NCBI RefSeq assembly: GCF_030010415.1
Contig: NZ_JASCSA010000009.1
Reading direction: 5' to 3' (one strand)
Length of the DNA stretch: 64,000 nt
From: Cobetia amphilecti
GTDB taxonomy: Bacteria; Pseudomonadota; Gammaproteobacteria; Pseudomonadales; Halomonadaceae
The notes below the pieces were generated by a model, which saw only the letters and a list, made by a program, of their open reading frames with translations, had not been told where the DNA came from and ran no database searches. The position numbers and the translations under genes were made by a program. Below, one piece after another: positions 56,805 through 64,000 of this stretch. Every line of letters starts with the position of its first letter. The first letter of the stretch is position 1.

Positions 56805-57553
56805 GCGGCCTCCTCGCTATCACGCAGGCGGGCGATCAGTTGCGCCTGCGCCGGTGGCAGGGCCGGGTCATCCAGCGGCACCGGGCGTGCGGCGCCAAGC
56901 CCCGGAAGGCGTTCCAGCTCGGCGCCGTGGCCCGGGAGGCTCGATGGGCGCAGCACCAGCAGTTGATCGGCGAGGCGCAATGCCTCCAGCGGGTCATGGG
57001 TCACCATCAGGACGGTGCGGCCCTTGAGCAGGCGGCTGGCCAGATCATGCAGCTCCAGACGGGTGATGGCATCCACCGCCGAGAACGGCTCATCCATCAT
57101 CACGACCGGTGCCTGCTGGTAGAGCGTGCGGGCGAGGGCGACGCGCTGGCGCTGACCGCCGGAGAGGGCATCCGGCCAGGCCTGCTCACGGCCCTCAAGC
57201 CCGACCGCGGCCAGCAGTTCATGGGCAAGCTTGCGGTTGCGCGGCCGCCGGCGCAGGTCATCGCCCAGCCACAGGTTGTCGATGACGCGCCGCCACGGCA
57301 GCAGCAGGTCCTGCTGCGCCATCCAGGCCACGCGGTCGGTCAGCGGCTGACCGTCATCGGTGGCGAGGTCGAGCTGGTGGAGGTCTGACATCTCCAGGCC
57401 GGCCAGCAGGCGCAGCAGCGAACTCTTGCCGCAGCCGGAGCGCCCCAGCAGTGCCGTCCAGCTACCGGCCTCCAGACGCGCGGAGATATCGCGGAACAGC
57501 GTGTGGCCGGCGTAATCGATTCGTGCGTTGTTGAGGGTGAGTCCCAGCGACAC
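56801..57553 (-). CDS. thiZ: Thiamine-precursor ABC transporter ATPase ThiZ
   Basis: 250 aa from the GTG at 57553 (reading SLGLTLNNARIDY); the longer open frame to 57646 would start inside the TPP riboswitch and is rejected. Walker A LLGRSGCGKSSLLRLLAG near residue 37, Q-loop AWMAQQDLLLPWRRV near 75, signature DALSGGQRQRVALARTL near 125, Walker B VVMMDEPFSAVD, H-loop LMVTHDPLEALRLAD. All motifs are intact. First gene of the operon, 68 bases downstream of the aptamer. Confidence 0.93.
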   Translation of the reverse strand: MSLGLTLNNARIDYAGHTLFRDISARLEAGSWTALLGRSGCGKSSLLRLLAGLEMSDLHQLDLATDDGQPLTDRVAWMAQQDLLLPWRRVIDNLWLGDDLRRRPRNRKLAHELLAAVGLEGREQAWPDALSGGQRQRVALARTLYQQAPVVMMDEPFSAVDAITRLELHDLASRLLKGRTVLMVTHDPLEALRLADQLLVLRPSSLPGHGAELERLPGLGAARPVPLDDPALPPAQAQLIARLRDSEEAA

Positions 57554-57620
57554 AGGCAATTCCGTGGTCAGGCGGCGTGCCGGGAGGAGGAAGCAGGTGA
57601 CGCGCCGTGCAGGGCACGCG

Positions 57621-57720
57621 TCGGGGATTCCCTCCGCCGGTATCAACCGGATCAGGTTCCAGGGGTTGTCGCGCGACGTATCGCTGCGGCTCTCAGCCCA
57701 TCCTCGGGCACCCCCATCCA
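57621..57720 (-). promoter_or_regulatory. TPP riboswitch (THI element)
   Basis: On the minus strand the THI-box core is unmistakable: a 5' GGGGGTGCC, then GGGCTGAGAG, then CCTGGAACCTGATCCGG, GATACCGGCGGAGGGAA and the closing CCCC that pairs with the initial GGGG. It precedes thiZ. No T run follows before the GTG at 57553, so control is more likely at translation. TPP binding should lower expression of thiZXY. Confidence 0.97.
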
Positions 57721-57889
57721 GGCCGACAGTGTAACGTCAGTGTCTTGCCGGTGTCTTGTCCGACGCGGGTCAGGAGGCGGGTCCGGTGGGCAGGGCAGAG
57801 GTGGCGTGCGAAACGGACTATGCCGATGTGCCACGCCTTGGGTATGCTGAGGTTTACTGTAACAAGACGTATAGCCCAAGGAGATCATC

Positions 57890-58855
57890 ATGCCCGACAC
57901 ACCGGATCTCTCGACCTGTTCCAGTTATCCCGTTCCCCCACGGCGGCCGAGTACGGCGGAGGCCGTGGGCGAGCCGCGCCCCGTGCCCAGGGGCTGGCCC
58001 GAGGAGTCACTGACCCGCCGGCTCTCGACCTATCTGGGCCAACCGCTCGAGCCGCTGGCACTCGCCTGGCCGGATAGCGCCAACTGGCTATGGCGCCAGC
58101 GTGGCGGCACGCCCGGCCTCATCAAGCTGGCGCGCACCGGCCCAGACCATGACCCCTTCTGGCGCGCCATGCGCGGGGTCTTCGGCGCTGATCGCTGGGC
58201 GACGCCGGAGGGGCTGACGCGACTGGCGGGCGCCTTGCCCGCGCGTCTGCCGATTCCGCCACTGCCCCTGACCTTTCTGGGGCGTCTTGATGGTGCGCCC
58301 ATCTGGCACCTGCCGTGGTCCAGCGGGCAGCCGAGCGATCTCAGCATCACCTTCTGTGAGCTGCTGGGCGACCAGCTCGGTCGCCTGCATCAGGATACGG
58401 TGTCGGGCTTCGGTCAGCCGCTGGCGCAGCCGATGCCGCTGTTGCACTGGAATACCCGCGTCACGCGCTTTCTCGCCCATCACCCGCGTCGCGCGGAGCT
58501 TGGCACGCTGCTCAAGCGCACCTTCCCGGCGCCGACTCGCGCGGTGTGGTGTCTGCCGGACATGCGCGCCGATCAATACCTGTGCGCCGCCACCGGCTGG
58601 GTATGGAGCGATTGGGAAGCGCTGGTGTGGGCGCCGATCGAGTTCGACTGGGCGCTGGTGGAGTTGCTGCTGGAAACGCCGGAGCAGCGTCAGGCCTTCA
58701 TGAAGGGCTATTCGCGCCATGGGCGCATGATTGATCTCGATGGCCAGCGTGAGCTGTGTCGTGCGCTGTTGTGGGCGATGGAGGCCTTCGGCCCGCGGTC
58801 CTATGCTGAGCTTGCGGCAGCCCCTGCCTGGGTCTCGCCGCGCAGCCTGGCGTGA
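57890..58855 (+). CDS. Degenerate APH/choline-kinase-fold protein
   Basis: 321 aa; ATG seven bases after AAGGAG. The middle part resembles the aminoglycoside/thiamine/choline kinase C-lobe: ITFCELLGDQLGRLHQDTVSGFGQ (helix before the Brenner loop), then WCLPDMRADQYLCAATGWVWSDWEALVWAPIEFDWALVELLL. Where HGDxxxxN is expected it reads LPDMRADQYL: the Asp is kept but His and Asn are lost, while the DFE-type motif survives as DWE. Kinase activity is therefore doubtful. It is divergent from the thiZXY operon (168 bp from the riboswitch), so a link to thiamine is possible but unproven. Confidence 0.62.
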   Translation: MPDTPDLSTCSSYPVPPRRPSTAEAVGEPRPVPRGWPEESLTRRLSTYLGQPLEPLALAWPDSANWLWRQRGGTPGLIKLARTGPDHDPFWRAMRGVFGADRWATPEGLTRLAGALPARLPIPPLPLTFLGRLDGAPIWHLPWSSGQPSDLSITFCELLGDQLGRLHQDTVSGFGQPLAQPMPLLHWNTRVTRFLAHHPRRAELGTLLKRTFPAPTRAVWCLPDMRADQYLCAATGWVWSDWEALVWAPIEFDWALVELLLETPEQRQAFMKGYSRHGRMIDLDGQRELCRALLWAMEAFGPRSYAELAAAPAWVSPRSLA

Positions 58856-58992
58856 AATCCGCGTGCTGCACGCTGCAAGTACATGAAAGGTGTGAAATTT
58901 CTCTGCAGCCCCATCGCTGACATGGAATACTGTGGGTGAGTCGTCGTGGACGTCACTCGAGATCTGATGTAGGGCTTGGCGGGGGAGCACTC

Positions 58993-60702
58993 GTGGTAGA
59001 GAACCTGAATTATTATTTCTTGCTGGCAGGCACGCTGATCGCCTTGAGCGTGTTGGCCAGCCGCGTCTCAGCGCGCCTTGGCATGCCGCTGCTACTGCTG
59101 TTCCTCGGCCTTGGCATGCTGGCGGGTGAAGATGGCGTGCTGGGCATCCAGTTCGATGACGCCTCATCCGCTTACATGATCGGCAACCTGGCGCTGGCGC
59201 TCATCCTGCTCGATGGCGGCCTGCGCACACGGCTGTCTACATTTCGTGCCGGCCTGAAACCGGCGCTGGTGCTGGCCACCGTCGGGGTCTTCATGACCAG
59301 CGGCCTGGTGGGCCTTCTGGCCATGTGGCTGTTTGATCTCACCCTGATCGAAGGCCTGCTGGTCGGGGCCATCGTCGGCTCCACCGATGCCGCGGCGGTC
59401 TTCTCGCTGCTGGGCGGGCAGGGCGTTCACCTCAATGAGCGTGTCGGTGCGACGCTGGAAATCGAGTCCGGCACCAACGACCCGATGGCGATCTTCCTGA
59501 CCATCACGCTGGCCGAGATCCTGACCGGTCAGCTCTCCGGTGTCGCGTCGGGCATCATGAGCTTCCTGCTGCAGTTCGGTGTCGGTGCCGCCATGGGCAT
59601 CGCCGGCGGCTGGCTGATCGCCCGCCTGATGCGCTATCTGGACCTCGCGCCCGGCCTCTATTCGCTGCTGGCGCTGGCGCTGGGCCTGAGCCTGTTCGCC
59701 ACCACCAACGAGATGGGCGGCAGCGGTTTCCTCGCCATCTATCTGTGCGGCCTGATGATCGGCAATCACCCCGGCCGGCATCTGGAGCACATCCTGCCGG
59801 TGCATGATGGCCTGGCGCATCTCTCGCAGATCGTGCTGTTCCTGATGCTGGGCCTTTTGGTCTCGCCCTCGACCATGCTGCAGTTCGCGCTGCCGGCCGC
59901 CATCCTCAGCGTGGCGCTGATTCTGGTGGTGCGCCCGCTGGCGGTCATCCTGTGTCTCAAGCCGTTCTTCCGCTTCCGCTGGCGCGAGCTGTGGTTCATC
60001 AGCTGGGTCGGGTTGCGAGGGGCGGTGCCGATCGTGCTGGCGATCTTCCCGGTGATCACCGGGGTCGAGAATGCCGGTCTCTACTTCAATGTCGCCTTCT
60101 TCGTGGTCATCATCTCGCTGCTGGTGCAGGGCTCGTCGCTGGCGCCGATGGCGCGCAAGCTGCGGGTGGTGGTGCCGCCGGGCGCACAGCCCAGTCGCCG
60201 CAATCTGCTCGGCATCATGCCGGTCAATGACTACGAGATGCTGGTCTATCGCGTCGACAACACGGCGCTGGAAGGCGTGGCGCTGCGCATGTTGCGCTTC
60301 CCGTCGGGGGCCAAGGTCGGGGCGCTGTTCCGCAACAAGGTGTTGATCCACCCCAAGGGCAGCACCTGTCTGCATCAGCAGGATGTGTTGTGCGTGGTGG
60401 GGCGCTCGTGTGATGTACCGAGTCTCAACCGCATGTTCAATGGCGAGAGTCTGCAGCACGAGCAACGCGCCTTCTTCGGGACCTTCACGCTGGAAGGCGA
60501 TGCCAACATGCAGGATATCGCCGATGTCTACGGCTTGACGCTCTCCCAGGGCGAGCACCACCTGACCATCGCCGAATTCATCACCCGTCGAGTCGGCGGG
60601 GTGCCGGTGGTCGGCGACGATGTCGACTGGCATGGCATCCACTGGGTGGTGAACGAGGTGGAAGGCAATCGCATCACCAAGGTCGGCCTGCGACTGCACT
60701 GA
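58993..60702 (+). CDS. Potassium/proton antiporter, NhaP2 (CvrA)-like
   Basis: 569 aa from the GTG at 58993, seven bases after GGAG; earlier in-frame codons have no site. CPA1 membrane domain with GMPLLLLFLGLGMLAGEDG, ALALILLDGGLRTRL, the conserved GAIVGSTDAAAVFSLL, ATLEIESGTNDPMAIFLTI, and WVGLRGAVPIVLAIFPV. After about residue 385 comes a RCK_C/CorC-type cytoplasmic tail (VYRVDNTALEGVALRMLRFPSGAKVGALFRNKVLIHPKGSTCLHQQDVLCVVG). Length and tail match E. coli CvrA/Vibrio NhaP2, which exchange K+ (or Na+) for H+ in pH and volume control. Confidence 0.92.
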   Translation: MVENLNYYFLLAGTLIALSVLASRVSARLGMPLLLLFLGLGMLAGEDGVLGIQFDDASSAYMIGNLALALILLDGGLRTRLSTFRAGLKPALVLATVGVFMTSGLVGLLAMWLFDLTLIEGLLVGAIVGSTDAAAVFSLLGGQGVHLNERVGATLEIESGTNDPMAIFLTITLAEILTGQLSGVASGIMSFLLQFGVGAAMGIAGGWLIARLMRYLDLAPGLYSLLALALGLSLFATTNEMGGSGFLAIYLCGLMIGNHPGRHLEHILPVHDGLAHLSQIVLFLMLGLLVSPSTMLQFALPAAILSVALILVVRPLAVILCLKPFFRFRWRELWFISWVGLRGAVPIVLAIFPVITGVENAGLYFNVAFFVVIISLLVQGSSLAPMARKLRVVVPPGAQPSRRNLLGIMPVNDYEMLVYRVDNTALEGVALRMLRFPSGAKVGALFRNKVLIHPKGSTCLHQQDVLCVVGRSCDVPSLNRMFNGESLQHEQRAFFGTFTLEGDANMQDIADVYGLTLSQGEHHLTIAEFITRRVGGVPVVGDDVDWHGIHWVVNEVEGNRITKVGLRLH

Positions 60703-60762
60703 GCCTGAGTCCGTGTCAGGGCCTGAGCCTGTGTCTGCACCTGAGCCTGCGCTTCACACACT

Positions 60763-60804
60763 ACGACGCCCCCATTGCACTGCGTGTAATGGGGGCGTCG
60801 TGTT
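60763..60804 (+). terminator. Rho-independent terminator after the NhaP2-like gene
   Basis: Stem ACGACGCCCCCATT (60763-60776) / AATGGGGGCGTCGT (60788-60801), then GTTT. Confidence 0.8.
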
Positions 60805-60860
60805 TGGACTCATCAATATCGTATTCTGTTGATGTCAGGCCAATTTGTCCGTGACAGCGC

Positions 60861-60881
60861 CTGGCCACCGATTGTGGCCAG
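60861..60881 (+). promoter_or_regulatory. Hairpin directly upstream of the diguanylate cyclase ribosome site
   Basis: CTGGCCAC (60861-60868) and GTGGCCAG (60874-60881) form a perfect 8-bp stem with a five-base loop, ending four bases before the strong AAGGAGG site of the gene at 60900. It could influence translation initiation. Confidence 0.45.
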
Positions 60882-60899
60882 CGACAAGGAGGTGACTAC

Positions 60900-62024
60900 A
60901 TGGCCAGCCCACATCCTCATCTCGCGGGCTTTCTGCGGCGATTCGAGCAATTCCCGCCAGGGCTCACGGCGGATGAGAAGACCTTTCATGCCACCTTCAA
61001 CGTGGTCTACGTGCTGGCGGTCAGTTGCCATCTGCTCTACGCCATCCTGCTGTTGTGGCTGGGCGAGATGGGCATTCTGGCGCTGAATCTGGCGATGCTG
61101 ATCGTCGATCTGGTCTGTCTGCAGTTGCACCGTGCTCGCCGTGAAGCCCTGGCGGCCACGCTGATGGCGCTGGGCACCTGTGCGCAGATCAGCTTCTCGC
61201 TGCGCTATTTCGGCTCTGAGGCCGGGTTCGACTACTTCTACTTCGGCGCCTTGCTGTGCATCTACTCGATCCGCATGTCGTTCATGCGGCGCGTTCTTCT
61301 GTGCGCCGCCTGCCTGAGCATGCCGCTACTGGCCTACATCATCCTGATGCTGGAAGGGCCGACCAATCCGCTGCCCGCCGGCTGGATGCTGGCATTTCGC
61401 ATCATCAATCTGGGCGTCTTGACCATCTTCTTCACGCTGGTGCTGGTGCAGATGGGCTGGTCGGTGGAGCGCCTGCAGCAGCGTTTCGAGACGGGGGGGC
61501 GCTTCGATGCGCTGACCGGCGCCCTGAGTCGCGCCGAGCTGGTCGACAGCGGGCGTGGCATGTTGATCAACAACGGGGCGCTGAGCGTGATGATGGTGGA
61601 TGTCGACCATCTGGCGCTGATCAACGAGACCTGGGGTCGCCAGGCCGGCGATCAGGTGCTCAAGGAGCTGGTGCGGCGCATGCGCAGCATCCTGCGCGGG
61701 GAGGACCTGGTCGGGCGCTATGGCGGCGAGGAGTTCGTGCTGTTATGCCCGGGGCTGCATGGCGAGCGCGTCGATCAGGTGGCAGAGCGTCTGTGCAAGG
61801 GCGCCTCGGCGTTGCCGTTCGTCATCAATGACGGCCTCAATAGTCTGGATGTCAATCTGTCGATCGGTGTCGCCCAGCGTCAGTCCGGCGACAAGGACCT
61901 GGAAGGCCTGATCGCCAAGGCCGACGTCAATCTTTTTCGCGCCAAGCAGGACGGCGGCAATGGCTTCGTCAGTGACACCCAGCTGGGCCCCGTGGGTGGG
62001 CCGGGCATCGCCGCCATCAATTGA
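60900..62024 (+). CDS. Membrane diguanylate cyclase (GGDEF domain)
   Basis: 374 aa; near-perfect AAGGAGGTG ribosome site. Residues about 30-190 hold roughly six hydrophobic helices with short loops (VVYVLAVSCHLLYAILLLWL, FGALLCIYSIRMSF, LGVLTIFFTLVLVQMGW), a membrane sensor of MASE type. The GGDEF domain (about 205-365) has RFDALTGALSRAEL, MMVDVDHLALINETWG, the inhibitory I-site RGED five residues before the active site, and GRYGGEEFVLLCPG. GGEEF is a catalytically competent variant, so it should make c-di-GMP with product inhibition. Confidence 0.93.
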   Translation: MASPHPHLAGFLRRFEQFPPGLTADEKTFHATFNVVYVLAVSCHLLYAILLLWLGEMGILALNLAMLIVDLVCLQLHRARREALAATLMALGTCAQISFSLRYFGSEAGFDYFYFGALLCIYSIRMSFMRRVLLCAACLSMPLLAYIILMLEGPTNPLPAGWMLAFRIINLGVLTIFFTLVLVQMGWSVERLQQRFETGGRFDALTGALSRAELVDSGRGMLINNGALSVMMVDVDHLALINETWGRQAGDQVLKELVRRMRSILRGEDLVGRYGGEEFVLLCPGLHGERVDQVAERLCKGASALPFVINDGLNSLDVNLSIGVAQRQSGDKDLEGLIAKADVNLFRAKQDGGNGFVSDTQLGPVGGPGIAAIN

Positions 62025-62104
62025 GCGCAATTCACTGCGCGCAGAGTCTTGTGCACAGAGGTTTGCGTATAGAGATTTGCGAACAAAGCTAGGTATACAA
62101 CCCA

Positions 62105-62146
62105 GCACGCCCCCGGAGAATGACATTCATGTCTCCGGGGGCGTGC
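62105..62146. terminator. Bidirectional hairpin between the diguanylate cyclase and rhlE
   Basis: GCACGCCCCCGGAGA (62105-62119) pairs with TCTCCGGGGGCGTGC (62132-62146) between two converging genes; little T content follows. Confidence 0.7.
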
Positions 62147-62206
62147 GTGTATCAGGGCGTTATCAGGTCTGCGCGAGGGGCATCATCAGGCTTGCCCTGA
62201 GAGGTG

Positions 62207-63418
62207 TCAGCGGCGGTTGGACTGGCGACGACGGCTCTTGCTTGCGGACTTGGGGGCGTAGTCGCTGTTCGAGGCCGGCACCGCGAGCTTGGGCGCAAAG
62301 CCTTCCACGACTTCGCGCGTCACGAAATAGCCCAGGTGCTGCTCGATGGCGCACAGGTTGCGGAAGTCATCACGCGAGACCAGCGAGATGGCTTCACCGC
62401 TGGCTCCGGCGCGACCGGTACGCCCGATGCGGTGGACATAATCCTCGGCGGCGTCCGGCAGGTCGTAGTTGACCACGCGTTGCAGGTCATCGATGTCGAT
62501 GCCCCGCGTGGCAACGCCGGTGGCCACGAGATACTTGATGGTGCCGGCCTTGAAGTCGGCCAGCAGCTGCTCGCGCATTGCCTGGCTGCGACCGCTGTGG
62601 AAGGACTCGGCAGCGATGTCACGCTTCTCCAGCTGACTCACCAGCTTGGCGGCGCCGCGCTTGGTCTCGATGAAGATCAGCGCCTGTTGCCACTGCTTCT
62701 CGTGAATCAGATGGCTCAGAAGGGCGGACTTGAACTCCTTGTCGACCGTGATCAGATACTGGCTGATATCCGGCGCGGTGACGTTCTCCGGTGCGACCAT
62801 GATCTCGACGGCGTCCGTCACTGCAGTCTTGGCGAGTACGCGCACCTGGGCCGAGAGCGTGGCCGAGAACAGCAGGTTCTGGCGCTCCCTGGGCAGCTTC
62901 TCGACGATCTTGTTGATGTCGGCGATGAAGCCCATGTCGAGCATGCGGTCCGCTTCGTCGATGACGAGGGTGCGTGTCTCGTCGAGGTGGATCGCGCGGC
63001 GGGTCAGCATGTCCAGCAGGCGGCCAGGCGTCGCCACCAGGATGTCCACGCCCTCGATCAGACGCTGTTGCTGGGGTTCGATCTCCACGCCGCCATACAT
63101 CGCCATGGAGCTGACTTCCAGATACCTGGAGTAGTGCTGGATGTTGTCTTCGACCTGAATCGCCAGCTCCCGCGTCGGCGTCAGGATGACGGCATGTACG
63201 CGCTTGGCACGCACCTTGGGCGCCTGCTGCAGGGTCTGCAGGATGGGCAGCACGAAGCTTGCCGTCTTGCCGGTGCCCGTCTGGGCGGCGGCGATCAGGT
63301 TGTCACCGGCCAGCACGACGGGGATCGCCTTCTCCTGGATGGGAGTCGGGGTCTGGTAGCCTTGCTCGGTGACGGCCTTGATGATGGAATCGCTCAAACC
63401 AAGGGCAGAAAATGGCAT
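62207..63418 (-). CDS. rhlE: DEAD-box ATP-dependent RNA helicase, RhlE-like
   Basis: 403 aa. It starts MPFSALGLSDSIIKAVTEQGYQTPTPIQEKAIP (Q motif). All core motifs are present: AAQTGTGKTASF (I), PTRELAIQ (Ia), ATPGRLLD (Ib), VIDEADRMLDMGF (II), FSATL (III), FIETKRGA (IV), VATGVATRGIDIDDL (V) and YVHRIGRTGRAG (VI). The C-terminal tail is short and basic (KSASKSRRRQSNRR), shorter than in E. coli RhlE. Unwinds RNA in ribosome assembly or turnover. RhlE is the best fit; another RhlE-subgroup paralogue is possible. Confidence 0.9.
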   Translation of the reverse strand: MPFSALGLSDSIIKAVTEQGYQTPTPIQEKAIPVVLAGDNLIAAAQTGTGKTASFVLPILQTLQQAPKVRAKRVHAVILTPTRELAIQVEDNIQHYSRYLEVSSMAMYGGVEIEPQQQRLIEGVDILVATPGRLLDMLTRRAIHLDETRTLVIDEADRMLDMGFIADINKIVEKLPRERQNLLFSATLSAQVRVLAKTAVTDAVEIMVAPENVTAPDISQYLITVDKEFKSALLSHLIHEKQWQQALIFIETKRGAAKLVSQLEKRDIAAESFHSGRSQAMREQLLADFKAGTIKYLVATGVATRGIDIDDLQRVVNYDLPDAAEDYVHRIGRTGRAGASGEAISLVSRDDFRNLCAIEQHLGYFVTREVVEGFAPKLAVPASNSDYAPKSASKSRRRQSNRR

Positions 63419-63593
63419 GGTGTCTCGACTTGTCTAAAGGGGGAGGGGCAAGCGCACATTCTGCGGCAAGGAATGTCTGGCGCAGTGATGCTCACTGTAG
63501 CCGAAAGTCCGCTGACGGCCCGGCGCATCATTGGCCATCGCTGCTCAGGCAGGGTAGCGAAGTGGCGGCGATGGGCGCTGCGCGGCAACAATG

Positions 63594-63628
63594 AAAAAGC
63601 CCCGCCTACCTGAAGTAGACGGGGCTTT
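63594..63628 (-). terminator. Terminator of the first tRNA-Ser gene
   Basis: On the minus strand AAAGCCCCGTCTAC pairs with GTAGGCGGGGCTTT (one mismatch) and ends in five T at 63598-63594, just after the tRNA 3' end. Confidence 0.88.
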
Positions 63629-63640
63629 CGGAATTCAAGG

Positions 63641-63731
63641 TGGTGGAGGGACAGGGATTCGAACCCTGGGTAGGCTATTAACCTACGCCGGTTTTCAAGA
63701 CCGGTGCATTCAACCGCTCTGCCATCCCTCC
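63641..63731 (-). tRNA. tRNA-Ser (anticodon UGA)
   Basis: 91 bases including encoded CCA. The 7-bp acceptor stem GGAGGGA (63731-63725) pairs with TCCCTCC. The anticodon arm is CCGGT-CTTGAAA-ACCGG with anticodon TGA. The long class-II variable arm is GTAGG-loop-CCTAC and the T arm is CAGGG-TTCGAAT-CCCTG. The base before CCA (position 73) is A; bacterial serine tRNAs normally have G there. A terminator follows. A second identical-looking copy begins 220 bp to the right. Confidence 0.95.
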
Positions 63732-63905
63732 GACTCACGGAGCGAAATACTACCGAACCTGATGAGAATAGCAAGGGGTAGGCGAAGAAAAATCTTCGGA
63801 AAAGCCATCGCGGACAATCACTTGCAGCAGGATGGCGCCGGGGTGAGGCCGCCGGAGCCGCCTGCTGGCACCAGACCATGAATCATGGTCATGTGTCAGG
63901 CCACG

Positions 63906-63940
63906 AAAAAGCCCCGCCTACCTGAGGTAGACGGGGCTTT
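63906..63940 (-). terminator. Terminator of the second tRNA-Ser gene
   Basis: Nearly the same sequence as the terminator at 63594-63628 (one base different in the loop region), showing that tRNA and terminator were duplicated together. Confidence 0.88.
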
Positions 63941-63951
63941 CGGAATCAAGG

Positions 63952-64000
63952 TGGTGGAGGGACAGGGATTCGAACCCTGGGTAGGCTATTAACCTACGCC
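63952..64000 (-). tRNA. tRNA-Ser (second tandem copy, cut by the window end)
   Basis: The 3' 49 bases are identical to the first copy: CCA end, A73, acceptor strand, T arm and variable arm. The anticodon part lies beyond base 64000, so UGA is inferred from the identity to the first copy. Confidence 0.88.

Noticed and set aside
57554..57646. N-terminal extension of thiZ
   Set aside because: It would start within the conserved TPP aptamer; the GTG at 57553 gives the normal ThiZ length.
59164..60699. 511-aa open frame antisense to the NhaP2-like gene
   Set aside because: His/Gln/Arg-rich composition typical of antisense high-GC shadows; the plus-strand antiporter is complete.

Overview
The window looks like chromosomal DNA of a high-GC, salt-tolerant gammaproteobacterium of the Halomonadaceae (Halomonas/Cobetia type). 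This rests on gene content (NhaD, KefB/C-type and NhaP2-type antiporters, the GlcDEF glycolate oxidase, a hybrid peroxiredoxin-glutaredoxin, split gcvT and gcvH/gcvP loci) and protein resemblance, not on a 16S gene. No insertion sequence, prophage or CRISPR array was seen. The coding layout is dense and ordinary. The unusual content is mostly regulatory DNA and the subunit make-up of transport systems.

Layout. 1-4.5 kb: glcDEF on the minus strand (glcF runs off the left edge) and the divergent regulator glcC, with two operator-like palindromes exactly 100 bp apart. 4.7-10.2 kb: a YqaA-like membrane protein, D-serine dehydratase, a CBS-domain protein, and a redox pair (Lpd-like flavoenzyme and peroxiredoxin-glutaredoxin hybrid). 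10.6-11.2 kb: two small genes, the first ending inside a five-copy 15-bp tandem repeat. 11.5-16.3 kb: a PotABCD-type ABC operon. 16.5-27.7 kb: a sigma-54 enhancer-binding regulator divergent from a seven-gene ABC operon of the glycerol-transporter (GlpSTPQUV-like) type. That operon carries an extra membrane-anchored pectate-lyase-fold protein and has a recognisable -24/-12 promoter and helically phased upstream sites. 27.8-35.1 kb: glycine cleavage genes gcvP, gcvH and gcvT around an alanine/glycine:cation symporter. 35.3-38.9 kb: cold-shock protein, 3-oxoacid CoA-transferase genes and a divergent LysR regulator. 39-45.3 kb: AlkB-like protein, a PAP2 phosphatase/glycosyltransferase pair behind a clear four-unit Pho box, a LysM/LytM lipoprotein, an acyltransferase and NhaD. 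45.7-54.5 kb: a DUF1338-like protein, EamA exporter, Kef antiporter, glutaredoxin, YeiH/YeiE pair, YbfF esterase and MFS transporter. 54.6-57.7 kb: thiZXY pyrimidine uptake operon under a TPP riboswitch. 57.9-64 kb: degenerate APH-fold protein, NhaP2 antiporter, diguanylate cyclase, RhlE helicase, and two tandem tRNA-Ser(UGA) genes, the second cut by the window edge.

How it fits together. Much of the window serves uptake and oxidation of small organic acids, amino acids and polyols (glycolate, D-serine, glycine/alanine, acetoacetate, polyamine-like and glycerol-like substrates). AACAACAA-type motifs near several transporter starts suggest Hfq/Crc-type catabolite control. Three cation/proton antiporters in 16 kb fit a halophile. 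The observations I would follow first are the Pho-box-controlled phosphatase/glycosyltransferase pair (candidate phosphate-starvation lipid remodelling), and the sigma-54-dependent transporter with one consensus and one degenerate ATP site plus an embedded beta-helix protein.
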